Assembly (NCBI RefSeq): GCF_026210795.1
Contig: NC_089445.1
Location: forward strand, 992,001-1,056,000
Direction of reading: 5' to 3'
DNA length: 64,000 nucleotides
Origin: Rhizophagus irregularis
Taxonomy: Eukaryota > Glomeromycota > Glomeromycetes > Glomerales > Glomeraceae
Below, in pieces: positions 35,920-47,714 of this stretch. A program made the translations under genes and the position numbers. The notes under the pieces are model-generated. The model did no database searches. It saw nothing but the letters and a program-made list of their open reading frames with translations, and had not been told where the DNA came from. The stretch's first letter is position 1; each line of letters begins with the position of its first letter.

Positions 35920-38380
35920 CTTGAGATATGACCCTGAATTATTAAATATGACCTGCATTATAAAAATATGGTTCGAATTATTTATAACCATGAATTCATG
36001 GTTCTGTCTATTACAAACTCATACCGCTAACAATAAAGACCTTCACAAACCGTAGTATTTATTTTCTTCTTAAAATTCTTTATTAATTGGATCGTCACTT
36101 ATTTGACTTTAAAAAAAAAAATTATTAAAGAAATCTATTTTTTATAAATCAATTAAATTAGCAATAATTTTTAAACCTTAACTTACAAATAAATATTTCT
36201 TTAACCCGAAAAAGAAATTATAACTTAATTGTAATTTTAAGAGTATTCCTTAAAAATTTATCAAGGAAATTTGAAGGCTTTTTATACTTTAAACTGAAAG
36301 AAAGATCTTATAAATGGAAGCTTTCAAAAGGGGCATTATTTATACATATTATAAAAGTACTAACCAGAAATGGCTATTTTTAAGGAGTCGGACAATCTCC
36401 CGGTAATATTAAAATAGATGATCAGGTGGATAAATAATCATTGTTTTATCACTTTGCAGAATGATTTTCGTATATATTTATTTATATAATATATTTCATT
36501 CATTTTTTCATTTTTTTTTTAAAAAAAATAAATAAATAAAATTTAAAAATTCTTTTTTGATAATATTGATAATGGATAAGGTTTATCAAGGAGAACTTAA
36601 AAGGTTTCAACTTGAATAATAGCCCATGCAACAAATCCCTCCCCACATGAAATGTCTTTTGATTGGTATTTATTGGTTTTGGTCATGATTGCCGCATTTG
36701 GAAATTATTAATGTTAATTTCAATCAGTTTTTATTTATTTCTTTTTTTCCGATTTGTTTAATATGATGAACAATACAAATATAACAATATTGTATTGAGT
36801 CAAAAAATAATTATTGAAACGTTAATGTAATTAGATAGATATGATTATGATATGATTATGGAACGATAAAAAAAAAATATTTTTGAAATTGAATGGAAAT
36901 ATCAAGATTAAAACTTCTGTATTTTTTTATGTGTGTTCTACATGATCAAATAAAATCTAGCGTAACCGTAGTTTATTCAATTAATAGGAAGTTTTTTAAA
37001 TATATTAGGAAGATTGTATCATCTTATTTATGAATTTAGAATTGGTCACCAAGTATAAATCATGAACGTTGATGAATTGTTATGCTTAGTGATGCCGATT
37101 TAACTGATATGAATATAATTAAAACAAGATCTACAATAAGTACAGTAAACTCTTTTTCGTAATGACGAGAGACTTTTCATTTATTCTATAATGGAAGCAA
37201 TTTTGGAATTTGTACACAAAAGTTAATTTTAACTTTAAACATAGGTTTTAACAATTTTAACTAGTATTAGCTAAAAACTAAATAACACGCTGTCTTACAA
37301 TTAATTTTGGATAGATCGTCGTGTAACGTACAATACTAGTTAAATATTTCATTTTATTATCTAAAGCAATTTTTGCACAATATTGCTTGTCGTTAAGATC
37401 GTCGTGTTACTACATTATTACTAATATGGAAAATTTTGAATAATAAGATTTGAGTCTATAATCGGCAAAAAAATAAAGGAACCATTTTTTTTAAGTATAG
37501 CATTCGCCATACAATCCATTGTGAGATAGTAACTGTAGTATGCATGTGAAATTCAACTTAATACTATCATTATATCCAATAAATTATTACCCTAAAAAGG
37601 GTGTAAAACGAAGTATACTAGTTCAAACCTATCGGAAAGCAAGCACTGAAGATTTCTGACCCCATATTTATTGGCTATATATATATTGCTTAATAGCTGT
37701 TATATAAAAAGATTGTAGAATTAAAAATATAGTATCTTTTTACCTTATATGTTTATTAGGCCAGTAGATAAATCCCATGAAATTATTCTTTCAAAAAATT
37801 TTTTTATAACATTGAAATACTGATTTATGATTCTTGATTAATTTCGTTACGAAAAATTTTCTAGGAGACAATTTTATTATTTTTTATAAAAAATAAAGTA
37901 CGATTATTTAAATCTTAAGAAAAGGCATAAACTATTAATTATTAAATTCGTTAATAATGTTGATCTCTTGGAAATGTTTTTTAAAAACTCGATATACCGA
38001 AAATTTTACTTTCCTACTACATCTATACGAGGTATAATTTTGATATCTAATTTATTAATTCAAGAACGGACGAACTATTGTATTTAATTTAAAAAATATA
38101 ATATTATTAATTACGGTGATCAGTACTAAATAAGTAAGTTCTAGATCACCTAATTTTTTTATTTCAATTTGCAAATTTGGGTAACAAGGTAAAAATATCT
38201 TTTATTTAAAATAAGAAATAAATTCATGCAATAACAATAATATGACTACTTTACATGCGATGATACCACTAAAACTAAGAGCCTCGCAAACACAAATTGG
38301 AGTTTAAAATCTCTGAAAATTATGGACTTCAATTACCCATAACAAAATCCGATGTTTGAAAGTTTTGACAGAATAAATAA
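34800..38380. repeat. Left arm of large inverted duplication
   Basis: From the ENRPTAS codons of copy 6 outward, the sequence matches the reverse complement of about 45310-48840. Shared landmarks are the kinase exons, the 5' flank (gtgaaggtctttattg), ttggtcaccaagtataaatc and aaaatccgatgtttgaaagt. There are many small indels, so the duplication is not recent. Between the gene and 38.4 kb no other gene is seen. Confidence 0.8.
35986..36003. promoter_or_regulatory. 18-bp perfect palindrome upstream of copy 6
   Basis: aaccatgaattcatggtt lies 67-84 bp upstream of the chosen ATG and is repeated exactly upstream of copy 7 (47631-47648). In the broken copy at 51100 the same place is degenerate. It could be a dimeric factor site, but it also contains the alternative upstream ATG. 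Confidence 0.35.
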
Positions 38381-39596
38381 GGTTGAAATTGCATATCTAT
38401 TAACAATTTTATTATAGTAAAAATGGTTTGCAAATAGGATACGGAGAAGATTCTTTCTAAAATTTATTAAATTATTTCTGACTTGTTGAACTTTCTTTTT
38501 TAGTTAATATTAAGCTTCCATTATTTATTTAGTATATGGTATAAGGTACAATTAAGTTTTATTATATTGAAACGCTAAAAATAGAGATTAAATCTTCTCC
38601 TATTGATGTACGAATTAGTATAATTAATTAAGTTTACAAAGATAGATATCTTATCTCTTTATTATTTTTTTTTAAATATAATAATTTACATAAATTCTGG
38701 AGCATCGGACTTTAAATTCCGGTACATATTTATACGAAAATATCCTAACAAATTTTAACACAAATAAAAGCACAAAATCATTCATTGTCAATATTCCATA
38801 ATGAATTTTTAATTATGTTTGTAACTCAAACTCTAATATAGTGCCGAAATTTGAACTGAAGTAAACGTAGTAATCTATCGGCCCGTAATCTCGATGAGAT
38901 AAAATTCCTCTTATCAGATTAAGCCAAATTAACCATTTTAGGTTAATTTGATATTGGCTGAATAGTTACTTTCAAAAAATTACTAATTCAACAAGGCGTC
39001 TTTTAATAAATAATTATTATAATTAATTCTTTCATTTTGACAGCTCATTTACGCCAAAAAAAAAAAATTAATCCTGAGAAAAATTCGGCTCGTCGATTAA
39101 AAAATAATTATCGGTGCATCATAAATTGTTTCGTATCGTAATTTCTCATCTTTTAACATCCTTTGAAAAAATGGTAAGAATGTAAGTAATATTTAATATT
39201 TTTTTTCCAAATATTTAGAAAAATACATACAAAAGTGTATAGCGGACAAGCACAACTTTACATTCTTCTGTCGTTATTAGTTACCGAATAAAGTTTTAAT
39301 TGAAAGATTGTGTTAATGTGTCAATCCAAACATAAAAATTTCAAATTCGTTATGGAACTATTTATTATAATTAATTACATGATTTAGCAAAAAAAAAATA
39401 TTATTAAAGTAATTAAAAATACAAAAATGAAGATTTAAAATTGAAGTAAAAAAAAATATTGTAAACCTCAAATATTTTGTCCCACACCTGACGTAATATG
39501 AAAGTTTAACATGAAACTAAGAAAATGCTATATTGCGTGCAAAATTGTAAAAGAGCATCAAAATTGCCAAAATTGATTTTCAGTTATTCTGATACA
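38381..39596. repeat. Spacer duplicated at 51390-52190
   Basis: About 38740-39560 matches 51405-52160 in the same orientation (acgaaaatatcctaacaaat, gtgtatagcggacaagcaca, cccacacctga). No gene is seen. Small deletions distinguish the copies. Confidence 0.7.
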
Positions 39597-40344
39597 TATG
39601 GAAAGCCGTCCTTGACAAAAGGTTGATGTTCAAACATCATGAAATATAATGTTTAGACATCATGATGGTATGTCTAGACATCATATTTGATATATGTAGG
39701 ATGATGTTTGTACATTATTTAACATGATGTGAAAGACATCAACCGACATGATGTCTAGACATCATGCTGATTAAATTACCAAATATAGTATATTTATAAG
39801 GTACACAAAATAAAATTTACTATATTTGGTAATATGATGTCTAAGACATCATGTCGGTTGATGCTTGAGCATCACGTTGAATGATGTACAAACTGAACAT
39901 TATTCTACATATATTTGACATGATGCTCTAGACATTATCCAACATGATGTCTGGATATCTATGGAAAGCCGTCCTTGACAAAAGGTTGATGTCCAAACAT
40001 CATGAAATATAATGTTTAGACATCATGATGGTATGTCTAGACATCATGTTTGATATATGTAGGATGATGTTTGTACATTATTTAACATGATGTGAAAGAC
40101 ATCAACCGACATGATGTCTAGACATCATGCTGATCGAATTACCAAATATAGTATATTTATGAGTTACACAAAATAAAATCTACTATATTTGGTAACATGA
40201 TGTCTAAGACATCATGTCGGTTGATGCTTGAGCATCATGTTGAATGATGTACAAACATTATTCTACATATATCAAACATGATGTCTAGACATTATCCAAC
40301 ATGATGTCTGGATATCAACCTTTTGTCAAGGACGGCTTTCCATA
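39597..40344. mobile_element. Foldback MITE, tandem dimer with TA ends
   Basis: The unit starts TAtggaaagccgtccttgac, then aaaaggttgatg, and the second unit ends with the reverse complement at 40344 followed by TA context. The first unit (39597-39958) is cut before its right end, where the second (39959-40344) begins at another TA. Each unit is largely self-complementary and repeats tgatgtctagacatca-like words and a ccaaatatagtata / tatatttgg pair. TA flanks suggest Tc1/mariner mobilisation. It has replaced about 90 bp that are still present at 44975-45050 and 52185-52255. Confidence 0.75.
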
Positions 40345-43124
40345 GATTTACACAATTTTTTTTTTTTGGTAAAATGAGATACTTTATTAATTATATGATA
40401 AAGAACATACAAATATATAAAATATATCTAAAGTTTTGCAACGAAATTATCTCCCTCTATACCAAAACCGTTACTCCATACAGTACTTTTTCCTACTACC
40501 TTAAATTAGCTAAATATTGTAAGTTCCACTTTTTACAAACTATTATTTATGTCATTAACCACAATTTTTTTTTTTTTGATGATTTTTTTCATAACAATAA
40601 TGAAGTGAAATTGATGTCGATCAGGTGACAAACACAGAAAATGTGATAATGCGAAAGCTAACGATTTTATTTTAGCACAAAAACAAGTATCCCACATTTT
40701 CCTATGTGTGTGTCCGGCCAGATTTTAGGAGTTAAGTTGTTTCTTAAATTAAAAAAAAAAGAAAATTAAAAAAAAATAAATTAAAAAAAAATATGTAAGT
40801 TTCGAAATGAAACTTACATTACTTCCAAGAAAAAGAGGCGTGAGAAAAGGGGGAAGGGAAGGACGAAAGGGAAGGCTTGCACGTGATAGCTATAACGTTA
40901 ACTCCGGCCAGTTCGTACATTAATATCACCGTACATTAATATCACCGTACATTAATATCACCGTACATTAAGGAACCCGATATAAGCGTCCCTTTTTTGC
41001 ACTTAATGCCGGCCAAGATCCTCATAATTCTGGCCAGGGATGCTTATTTTCAGGGGTGCTTACTAACCGCAAAATATGGTATACGCTTTATAATAACATT
41101 TAACCTTTATTCGAAATGATGTCATCTATATATTTTTGCAAGCAGCAAATATGATGTAAGATTATAGCTTTCAGACCTGTAAATCAACTTTGCTTTGTGA
41201 TGTAAATTATTTTTTTACTAGTAATTTTTGTAAGTACTGTAAACATAATTCAAAAATAAACTCCTTTTAACTTACAAAATTACGTTTAGGAATGTATTTT
41301 CGTCCGCTCTGCGAGTTTACTTAGAACGACAGAATAAGTTTTATATGTAAATTTTTGACATACGTGCAACAGTAGCCATCTCGTCTCTGGTGGATGTGGC
41401 GGGGTTCAATTGTCTAACTCGAAACCATTGTACCTGAATTCGAAAAGTTGCAATCTGCTGTAAAAATCTATTCAATGTCGTGCCAATAAAAGACGTTTTT
41501 GATTCCTTCAAATTATTCTTATACAATAAATTTTATCTCAGTAGTATATTTTTTCTTTTTTTTATTGTATAAAATTAAGTTTATATCCAAATATTAAATC
41601 ATTATCTGTTTATTGCAAATATTAAAATATTAGATAAGAGTTTGGCGAAAATGCATATAGATCAACTGCGCAAAATTCTCTTAATTTATCCAATTATTTA
41701 TTTACTCTGATGAATAATAAATGATGAACGGGGCCAGAACCGTGAACTATTATGTTATTGTATGGAACAATTTTTTCCGTTCATCCATCGTTAAGAGATT
41801 AATATATATGTTATATTATATAGTAAATCTAATAAATTCATGAGGCAATTAACATAAACTAAACTATTAAATATATTCATTTGTCATTTAAAATATCAGC
41901 CCACTATGGGTAATTCTGATATCGTAATTTTCCTATTTTCATTTACTTTACAGAAACTTAGGCTGTGTAGCAGCTATGTAGCCGCTATATATATATTATA
42001 AAAAAGTAGTAGGCGTATCGCTATTTTATGATTAACATAGGGTATATGGAGCGGATATAAAAATACTCTTTTGAGACTTAGAACCGAGCCAGTGTGCTTA
42101 TAGAGTCTGGGGACTGTTTTGGGGTTCAATTTTTTGGAAATATCGGAGTTTATTTTTAGATTACATTAACTTTACGTAATAACAAAAGGACCACAAAATT
42201 TATATATCGCGGAGCAGTGATGAAATGATACTTAATGATGCTGCATGCTTTTGCATGGTCGATTGTGAGAACCATATAGACATAGAACGATTAACTATAG
42301 GGACGTGTATCTTATCTTTGGATCTATGTATTTCTGAAATTAATACTGTAACCTATATTAAAATATTATTACGTAAATTAATAAAGAAATGCGTTGCTAA
42401 TTAAAAAAATAAAAAAATAAAAAAATTTGCGAAAGTCATACTTTTGAAAGTATTCTCATCCTATCGAAAACAACAGTGTTTAAAATTGTAAAGATATTCA
42501 TAAAGATCAAGGGTCAATCAGATTTCTAATTAAACTTTTAAAAAAGTTTATAAAACTTATATAAGGGATCCTGAATCCAATAATTGTAGGCCAATTTCCC
42601 TACAAAAAAAAAGGTCAGCAAAACTTTTTTTAAAATTTCGAAATTCTTTTGAAGTTTACCTGAACTGTTTTCCCTACAAACAAGAAAAAACGTTAAAAAT
42701 GTTTTTTTTTAAAAGATTCAAATTTTTTTTTCTGAAATTTACCTGAGAATCTGGTATCCAAGTCAGGGGCGGAATTTTACAAAATAAAACAAAACCAAAT
42801 TCTGGTACTTCGAAATTGGAACTGGCGGCCCAAAAAGAAGCTCTCTAGGTAGTAAAAGGGAAAAAACAAAAAAAAAAGGAATGGAAAATTATGGGAGGGA
42901 AGATCTAAAGAGTGAGAAAGGGTAAGAAAGGAAAGTTTCGTTAAAAAAAAGGTTATTTTTTTTAACTAAACTTTTTTTAAAGTTTATCCCTTTTTTTTAA
43001 AGTTAAACTTTTTCTTTAAAGTTTAAAGGTTTTTTATTAAAGTTTAGTTTGAAAAAAAAAGTTAAAAGGTTGGCAGCGCGATTAATAATATTATACCACG
43101 TGATGTACAGTACGTGATATTTAA
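40345..43124. other. Core of the inverted duplication, no gene supported
   Basis: 40350-40690 matches 52258-52830. 41240-41365 is the block shared with 22.65 kb, and 41570-41830 is the spacer shared with 17.4 and 27.5 kb. Around 42740-43070 are purine/pyrimidine runs. The 101-codon ORF at 40323 starts inside the MITE end and is low-complexity. Confidence 0.5.
40914..40970. repeat. Short tandem repeat, 16-bp unit
   Basis: The unit cgtacattaatatcac occurs three and a half times in perfect register. A single diverged version occurs near 30993 (cgtacgttaatatcg). Confidence 0.85.
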
Positions 43125-44132
43125 GGGTATGATAATTTACCCGACACTTTTATAATTAAAATTCCACCCCCACGTGACCGGTGACATTTAAAGGGATGTG
43201 AAAAAAATAATTTTGTGAGGCAAAAAAAAAAACAAGTCCCTCAGATAAATATAAACAGTGAAAACGCGGTGGGGTGTGATGCCGGTGATGAATATTACAA
43301 AATCACGTGGGGGTGGAAAAAGTGTCGGTGATACTGGGGAAGATGGGTATGATATGTCAAGTCACGTGATCATATGAAGATCATGGCAAAAATCGTCTCG
43401 TTACAAGTAAAAAAATTTTTTGACCAACGAAACTTGAACAAAACTTTGCTCTTTGGTTTTTAGAGTTAAGGTCTATCAAATAGTATAGTTTTTGTCACAG
43501 TTTATTCATAAAATTAAACCAAAAAGCAAGTCAAAAGTTGTGAGAAACTGCGAATCCTCTAAGGTAAGTTGCGAATCCGCTAAATACCCTATCTTTAAAT
43601 TAATTAAAACTTTCTGATACTTCGCAAATAGATAGTGCATTTATAGTAGTAAATTTATCAAAAATTTTATTGAGAATTCAATAATTAAATAAAACTTATA
43701 TTACTATTTAGATATAAAATATCAAATATTTTGTGAAGTAATGATTAGAATCTTGTGATTTCATAATGAAATTAAAGGACAAAAGTAAGAGATTCTGCAA
43801 GTAAAAGTTATGTATGTTAGAAATTTATGAAGATATTAAGTTTTCAATATTTGAATAAAATTATTTATTTTCTTTAAATTTATTTACATATATTATTTAG
43901 AAATATTAATAAGTGATTAAAAAATTTTTTTTAAATTATTGGAGTGGTTATCTATCTTCTTTTTGAATATAAATTTAATAAAATTTATTAAGTAGTTAAT
44001 GAAATATTAATTTTTTTTGCAATTAACTGAGTTCTTTCGTTCGATTTCGGCATCACGTGATATTAATAAATGATCGACATAGATTTCGCCATATAAAACC
44101 CATATGTTCATATAAAGGGGTGAACCCTACCC
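43125..44132. mobile_element. 1.0-kb insertion flanked by TTAA (piggyBac-like, non-autonomous)
   Basis: TTAA occurs at 43121-43124 and 44133-44136, and the insert begins GGGTA and ends TACCC. The duplicate locus at 60085-60115 reads straight through with a single TTAA (60104-60107), giving an empty site. TTAA duplication is the hallmark of piggyBac transposition. There is no ORF, and the short ends differ from classical CCC..GGG. The insert itself contains a smaller inverted-repeat element at 43141-43328. Confidence 0.7.
43141..43328. mobile_element. Small inverted-repeat element inside the TTAA insertion
   Basis: Ends ccgacactttt...ccacccccacgtga and tcacgtgggggtggaaaaag...tgtcgg are inverted over about 26 bp with a gap. 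The last bases cggtgatactggggaaga (from 43327) recur at 50142-50160, beside an inversion breakpoint. Confidence 0.55.
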
Positions 44133-44273
44133 TTAAATAGGGGCTTTTTCCCGATATCTTCTTTATAATCTATAGTTTATTATATTAAGGTATTTATATA
44201 CATGAGTCTTCAGTAGTAAGGCTTAATATAATAGAAAAAATAAATAGTATTTCTAATCAATTACTATTTTGAC

Positions 44274-44499
44274 TAGAGATTGGAATCGAAAATCGAATCT
44301 TTTCAAGATTTTTCTTATAGACGACCAACCTAACTTTGAATCAGTTTCTAACTTCAACGAAAATAATCAGCACTTGGCCGGCATGAAAAATTACTTTGGA
44401 GTCAGGTTAACTTATATGTAAAAAATTGCTGAGAATCGATTCTCGAGAATCGATTTTACTATGTTTTGTCGATTTTCGATTAATCGATTCCAATCCCTA
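44274..44499. mobile_element. 226-bp hAT-type MITE with target duplication
   Basis: Ends TAGAGATTGGAATCGA and TCGATTCCAATCCCTA are inverted with one or two mismatches. The flanks are the exact 8-bp repeat ATTTTGAC (44266-44273 and 44500-44507), fitting nTnnnnAn. The duplicate locus has a single copy, ATTTTCAC, at 60333-60340 and no insert. An internal inverted pair gaatcgattctcgagaatcg lies near 44435-44455. Confidence 0.85.
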
Positions 44500-45766
44500 A
44501 TTTTGACCAAATTAAGAAATACATGTAAAAATTTTAATAAGTTAAATTGAACATTGACAAATAAAATAACCATACTTTAAATTAAAAAGTTGTCATATTA
44601 TTGTCTATATAGCCAAAGTGAATTTAAAAGACAGAATCTACAATTTACAAATAAATGTTCTTAAAAACAATCCATACTTTTTATGATTAAAAAAAAAAAC
44701 TTTCAAATTAATGTTTCTATATAGCTAATATAGTAGCAATGTAGAAAATAGACGGTCAAACGAAAAAAATGTCAATCTACTTATAGTCACATGATAGTAC
44801 ATGCAACATTAAGGTCGCTCATCCATTACTGAATTAAGTAATTATAAATGCAAAAATTAAACCCGAATCCTTTTGAACTATATCCGAATTAAATCTTTTT
44901 AATATGACTCGCAGTAAATCAGATGCAGTGTAACGTCTTTGAAAGATGTAACAATGTAACTTGATTTTCAGTTATTATCTGATACAAGCATAACGTGCCC
45001 ATTAATTTAGAAGTCTAAATAGGAAAAAGTGCTCTCGTGTAATGTCAAATGCCATTTACAACCATGAGATAACAATGAGGTCGGTTTTTATTCCCAAATA
45101 CTAACCGTAAGTCTTTTAATTAAATGTTATAGTAGCTATCTTTCATTATTAATAGCCTTAAAAAGACAAATTAAAGTTCAAATGATAATCTACTTTGGAA
45201 TGTTTTGAAAGTGTAGATATGGATCAGCATATCAAATGACTCATTGTGATAACATATCTGATATAATAAGTTTTCCATTAAATAATAAGGTTATCTAAAA
45301 AAAGAGGCATTGTTCTGTCAAAACTTTCAAACATCGGATTTTGTTATGGGTAATTTGAAGTCCATAATTTTCAGAGATTTTAGACTCCAATTTGTGTTTA
45401 CGAGGCTCCTCTTAGTTTCAGTGCATGCTTACAATGTAAAGTAGTCATATTATTGTTATTAAACAATATTTGTTTTATAAAAAGTAAGAATTAATTTAAA
45501 TAAAAGATATTTTGCCTTGTTACCCATATTTGCTAATTTGAAATAAAAAATTAGGTGATCTGCGGGCATACAATTATACAATGAAACTTACTAATTTAGT
45601 ACTGATGTACTATCATATTGTTATAATTTTTTTCCCACGAATGTTATATTTTTTGTTCTTGAATATCTGTATCTGTAATTCTAAATTGGGTTGAAAAAAT
45701 AAATTAAAAGTTATTCTTTAGCAGTTAGGTTTCTCAACTTGATCAGATTTTTCAAATTTAATAAAA

Positions 45767-46138
45767 AGTCAAACTCCAATATAACGTTATGTTGAGATCC
45801 ATATGAAAATCTTTGAAAAATAACGTTATATCAGAATTATACCGATATTTATATGTTCTCTCGTATTTATGTAGTAGTAAGAAAGTAAAATTTTCGTTAT
45901 ATCGAGTTTTTAACGTATGGTTCACCGAATTTTTATATAGTGAATAACTTGCTATAATGAAGAAAAGTTCATGCACAGATTTTTTATGTATAATAAAATG
46001 ACCCTCAGGCGGGCCTCAGTATAGTGAATTTCTTACTATAATGAATTTTAATCTCCAGCCCATGGGATTCATTTAAATATAGTGAGGGTGAATTGTATAT
46101 CGGTATATCGAATCTCGGTATATCGAGGTCTAACTGTA
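45767..46138. mobile_element. Pogo-like MITE (CGATATAACG ends)
   Basis: Left end agtcaaactccaatataacg and right end (reverse complement) tacagttagacctcgatata are imperfect inverted repeats resembling pogo/Tigger ends. The inside is full of TATATCG / CGATATA words. A partial version is seen at about 37990-38060 in the left arm. The 61.2-kb duplicate lacks the right two thirds. Confidence 0.5.
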
Positions 46139-47630
46139 GGTATAAAAAGAGATCAATATTTATATTAACGAATTTCCTTTTCTTAAGATTCAAATAATCA
46201 ATGCTTTTTTTTATAAAAAATAATAAAATTGTCACCTAGAAAATTTTTCGTAACGAAATTAATCAAGAATTCTCCAACCTTTTTAAGGTAATAATTTATT
46301 GAACGTAATGATAGTATTGTAGTAAGACATTAGATCACGCGCTCGTTTTAGTGAACTCCCAAATGTAAAATTGGTATTTTAGTTTTAGCTAGTAGTTAAA
46401 TTGTTAAACCCTATGTTTAAAGTTAAAATTAACTTTTGTGTACAAATTCCAAAATTGCTTCCATTATAGAATAAATGACAAGTCTCTTGTTATTACGAAA
46501 AAGAGTTTACTTATTGTAGATCTTGTTTTAATTATATTCCTATCAGTTAAATCGGCATCACTAAGCATAACAATTATCAACGTTCATGATTTATACTTGG
46601 TGACCAATTCTAAATTCATAAATAAGATGATACAATCTTCCTAATATACAGTATTTCAAAAACTTCCTATTAATTGAATAAACCACGGTTACGCTAGATT
46701 TTATTTGATCATGTAGAACACACATAAAAAAATATAGAAGTTTTAATCTTGATATTTCCATTCAATTTCAAAAATATTTTTTTTTTTTATCGTTCCATAA
46801 TCATATCATAATCATATCTATCTAATTACATTAACGTTTCAATAATTATTTTTTGACTCAATGCAATATTGTTATATTTGTATTGTTCATATTAAACAAA
46901 TTGAAAAAAAGAAATAAAAAAAAAACAATAAAAACTGATTTGAAATTAACATTTAATAATTTCCCAATGCGCAAATGCGGTAAATATACCAAATAAAGAG
47001 TTATGAAATGTGGGGAGGGATTTGTTGCACGGACTATTATCAAGTTGAAACCTTTTAAGTTCTCCTTGATAAACCTTATCCATTATCAATATTATCAAAA
47101 AGAATTTTTAAATTTAATTTATTTATTTTTTTTTAAAAAAAAATTGAATGAAAAGTATATTACGAAAATCATTGGTAAACAATGATTATTTATTCCCCTG
47201 ATCATCTATTTTAAAATTACCGGGAGATTACCCGACTCCTTAAAAATAGCCATTTCTGGTTAGTACTTTATAATATGTATAAATAAACCCCTTTTGAAAA
47301 GATCCTAATTACAAGATCTTTCTTTCAGTTTTAAAGTATAAAAAGTCTTTAAATTTCCTTGATAAATTTTTTAAGGAATATTCTTAAAATTATAGATAAG
47401 TTATAATTCCTTTTTCGGGTTAAAGAAAATATTTATTTGTAAGTTAAGGTTTAAAAATTATTACTAATTTAATTAATTTATAAAAAGTAGATTTCTTTAA
47501 TAAATTTTTTTTTTTTTTTTTTGAAAGTCAAATAAGTGACGATCCAATTAATAAAGAATTTTAAAAAGAAAATAAATACTACGGTTTGTGAAGGTCTTTA
47601 TTGTCAGCGGTATGAGTTTGTAATAGACAG

Positions 47631-47648
47631 AACCATGAATTCATGGTT
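47631..47648. promoter_or_regulatory. 18-bp perfect palindrome upstream of copy 7
   Basis: aaccatgaattcatggtt is identical to 35986-36003, and its spacing to the start codon is the same within a few bases. A regulatory role is a guess based on symmetry and conservation. Confidence 0.35.
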
Positions 47649-47714
47649 AGAAATAATTCGAACCATATTTTTATAATGCAGGTCATATTAAATAATGCAG
47701 GGTCATATCTCAAG

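Noticed and set aside
40323-40628. 101-codon ORF
   Set aside because: Starts within the MITE terminus and consists of poly-F and AT-rich codons; its duplicate at 52.3 kb is disrupted.
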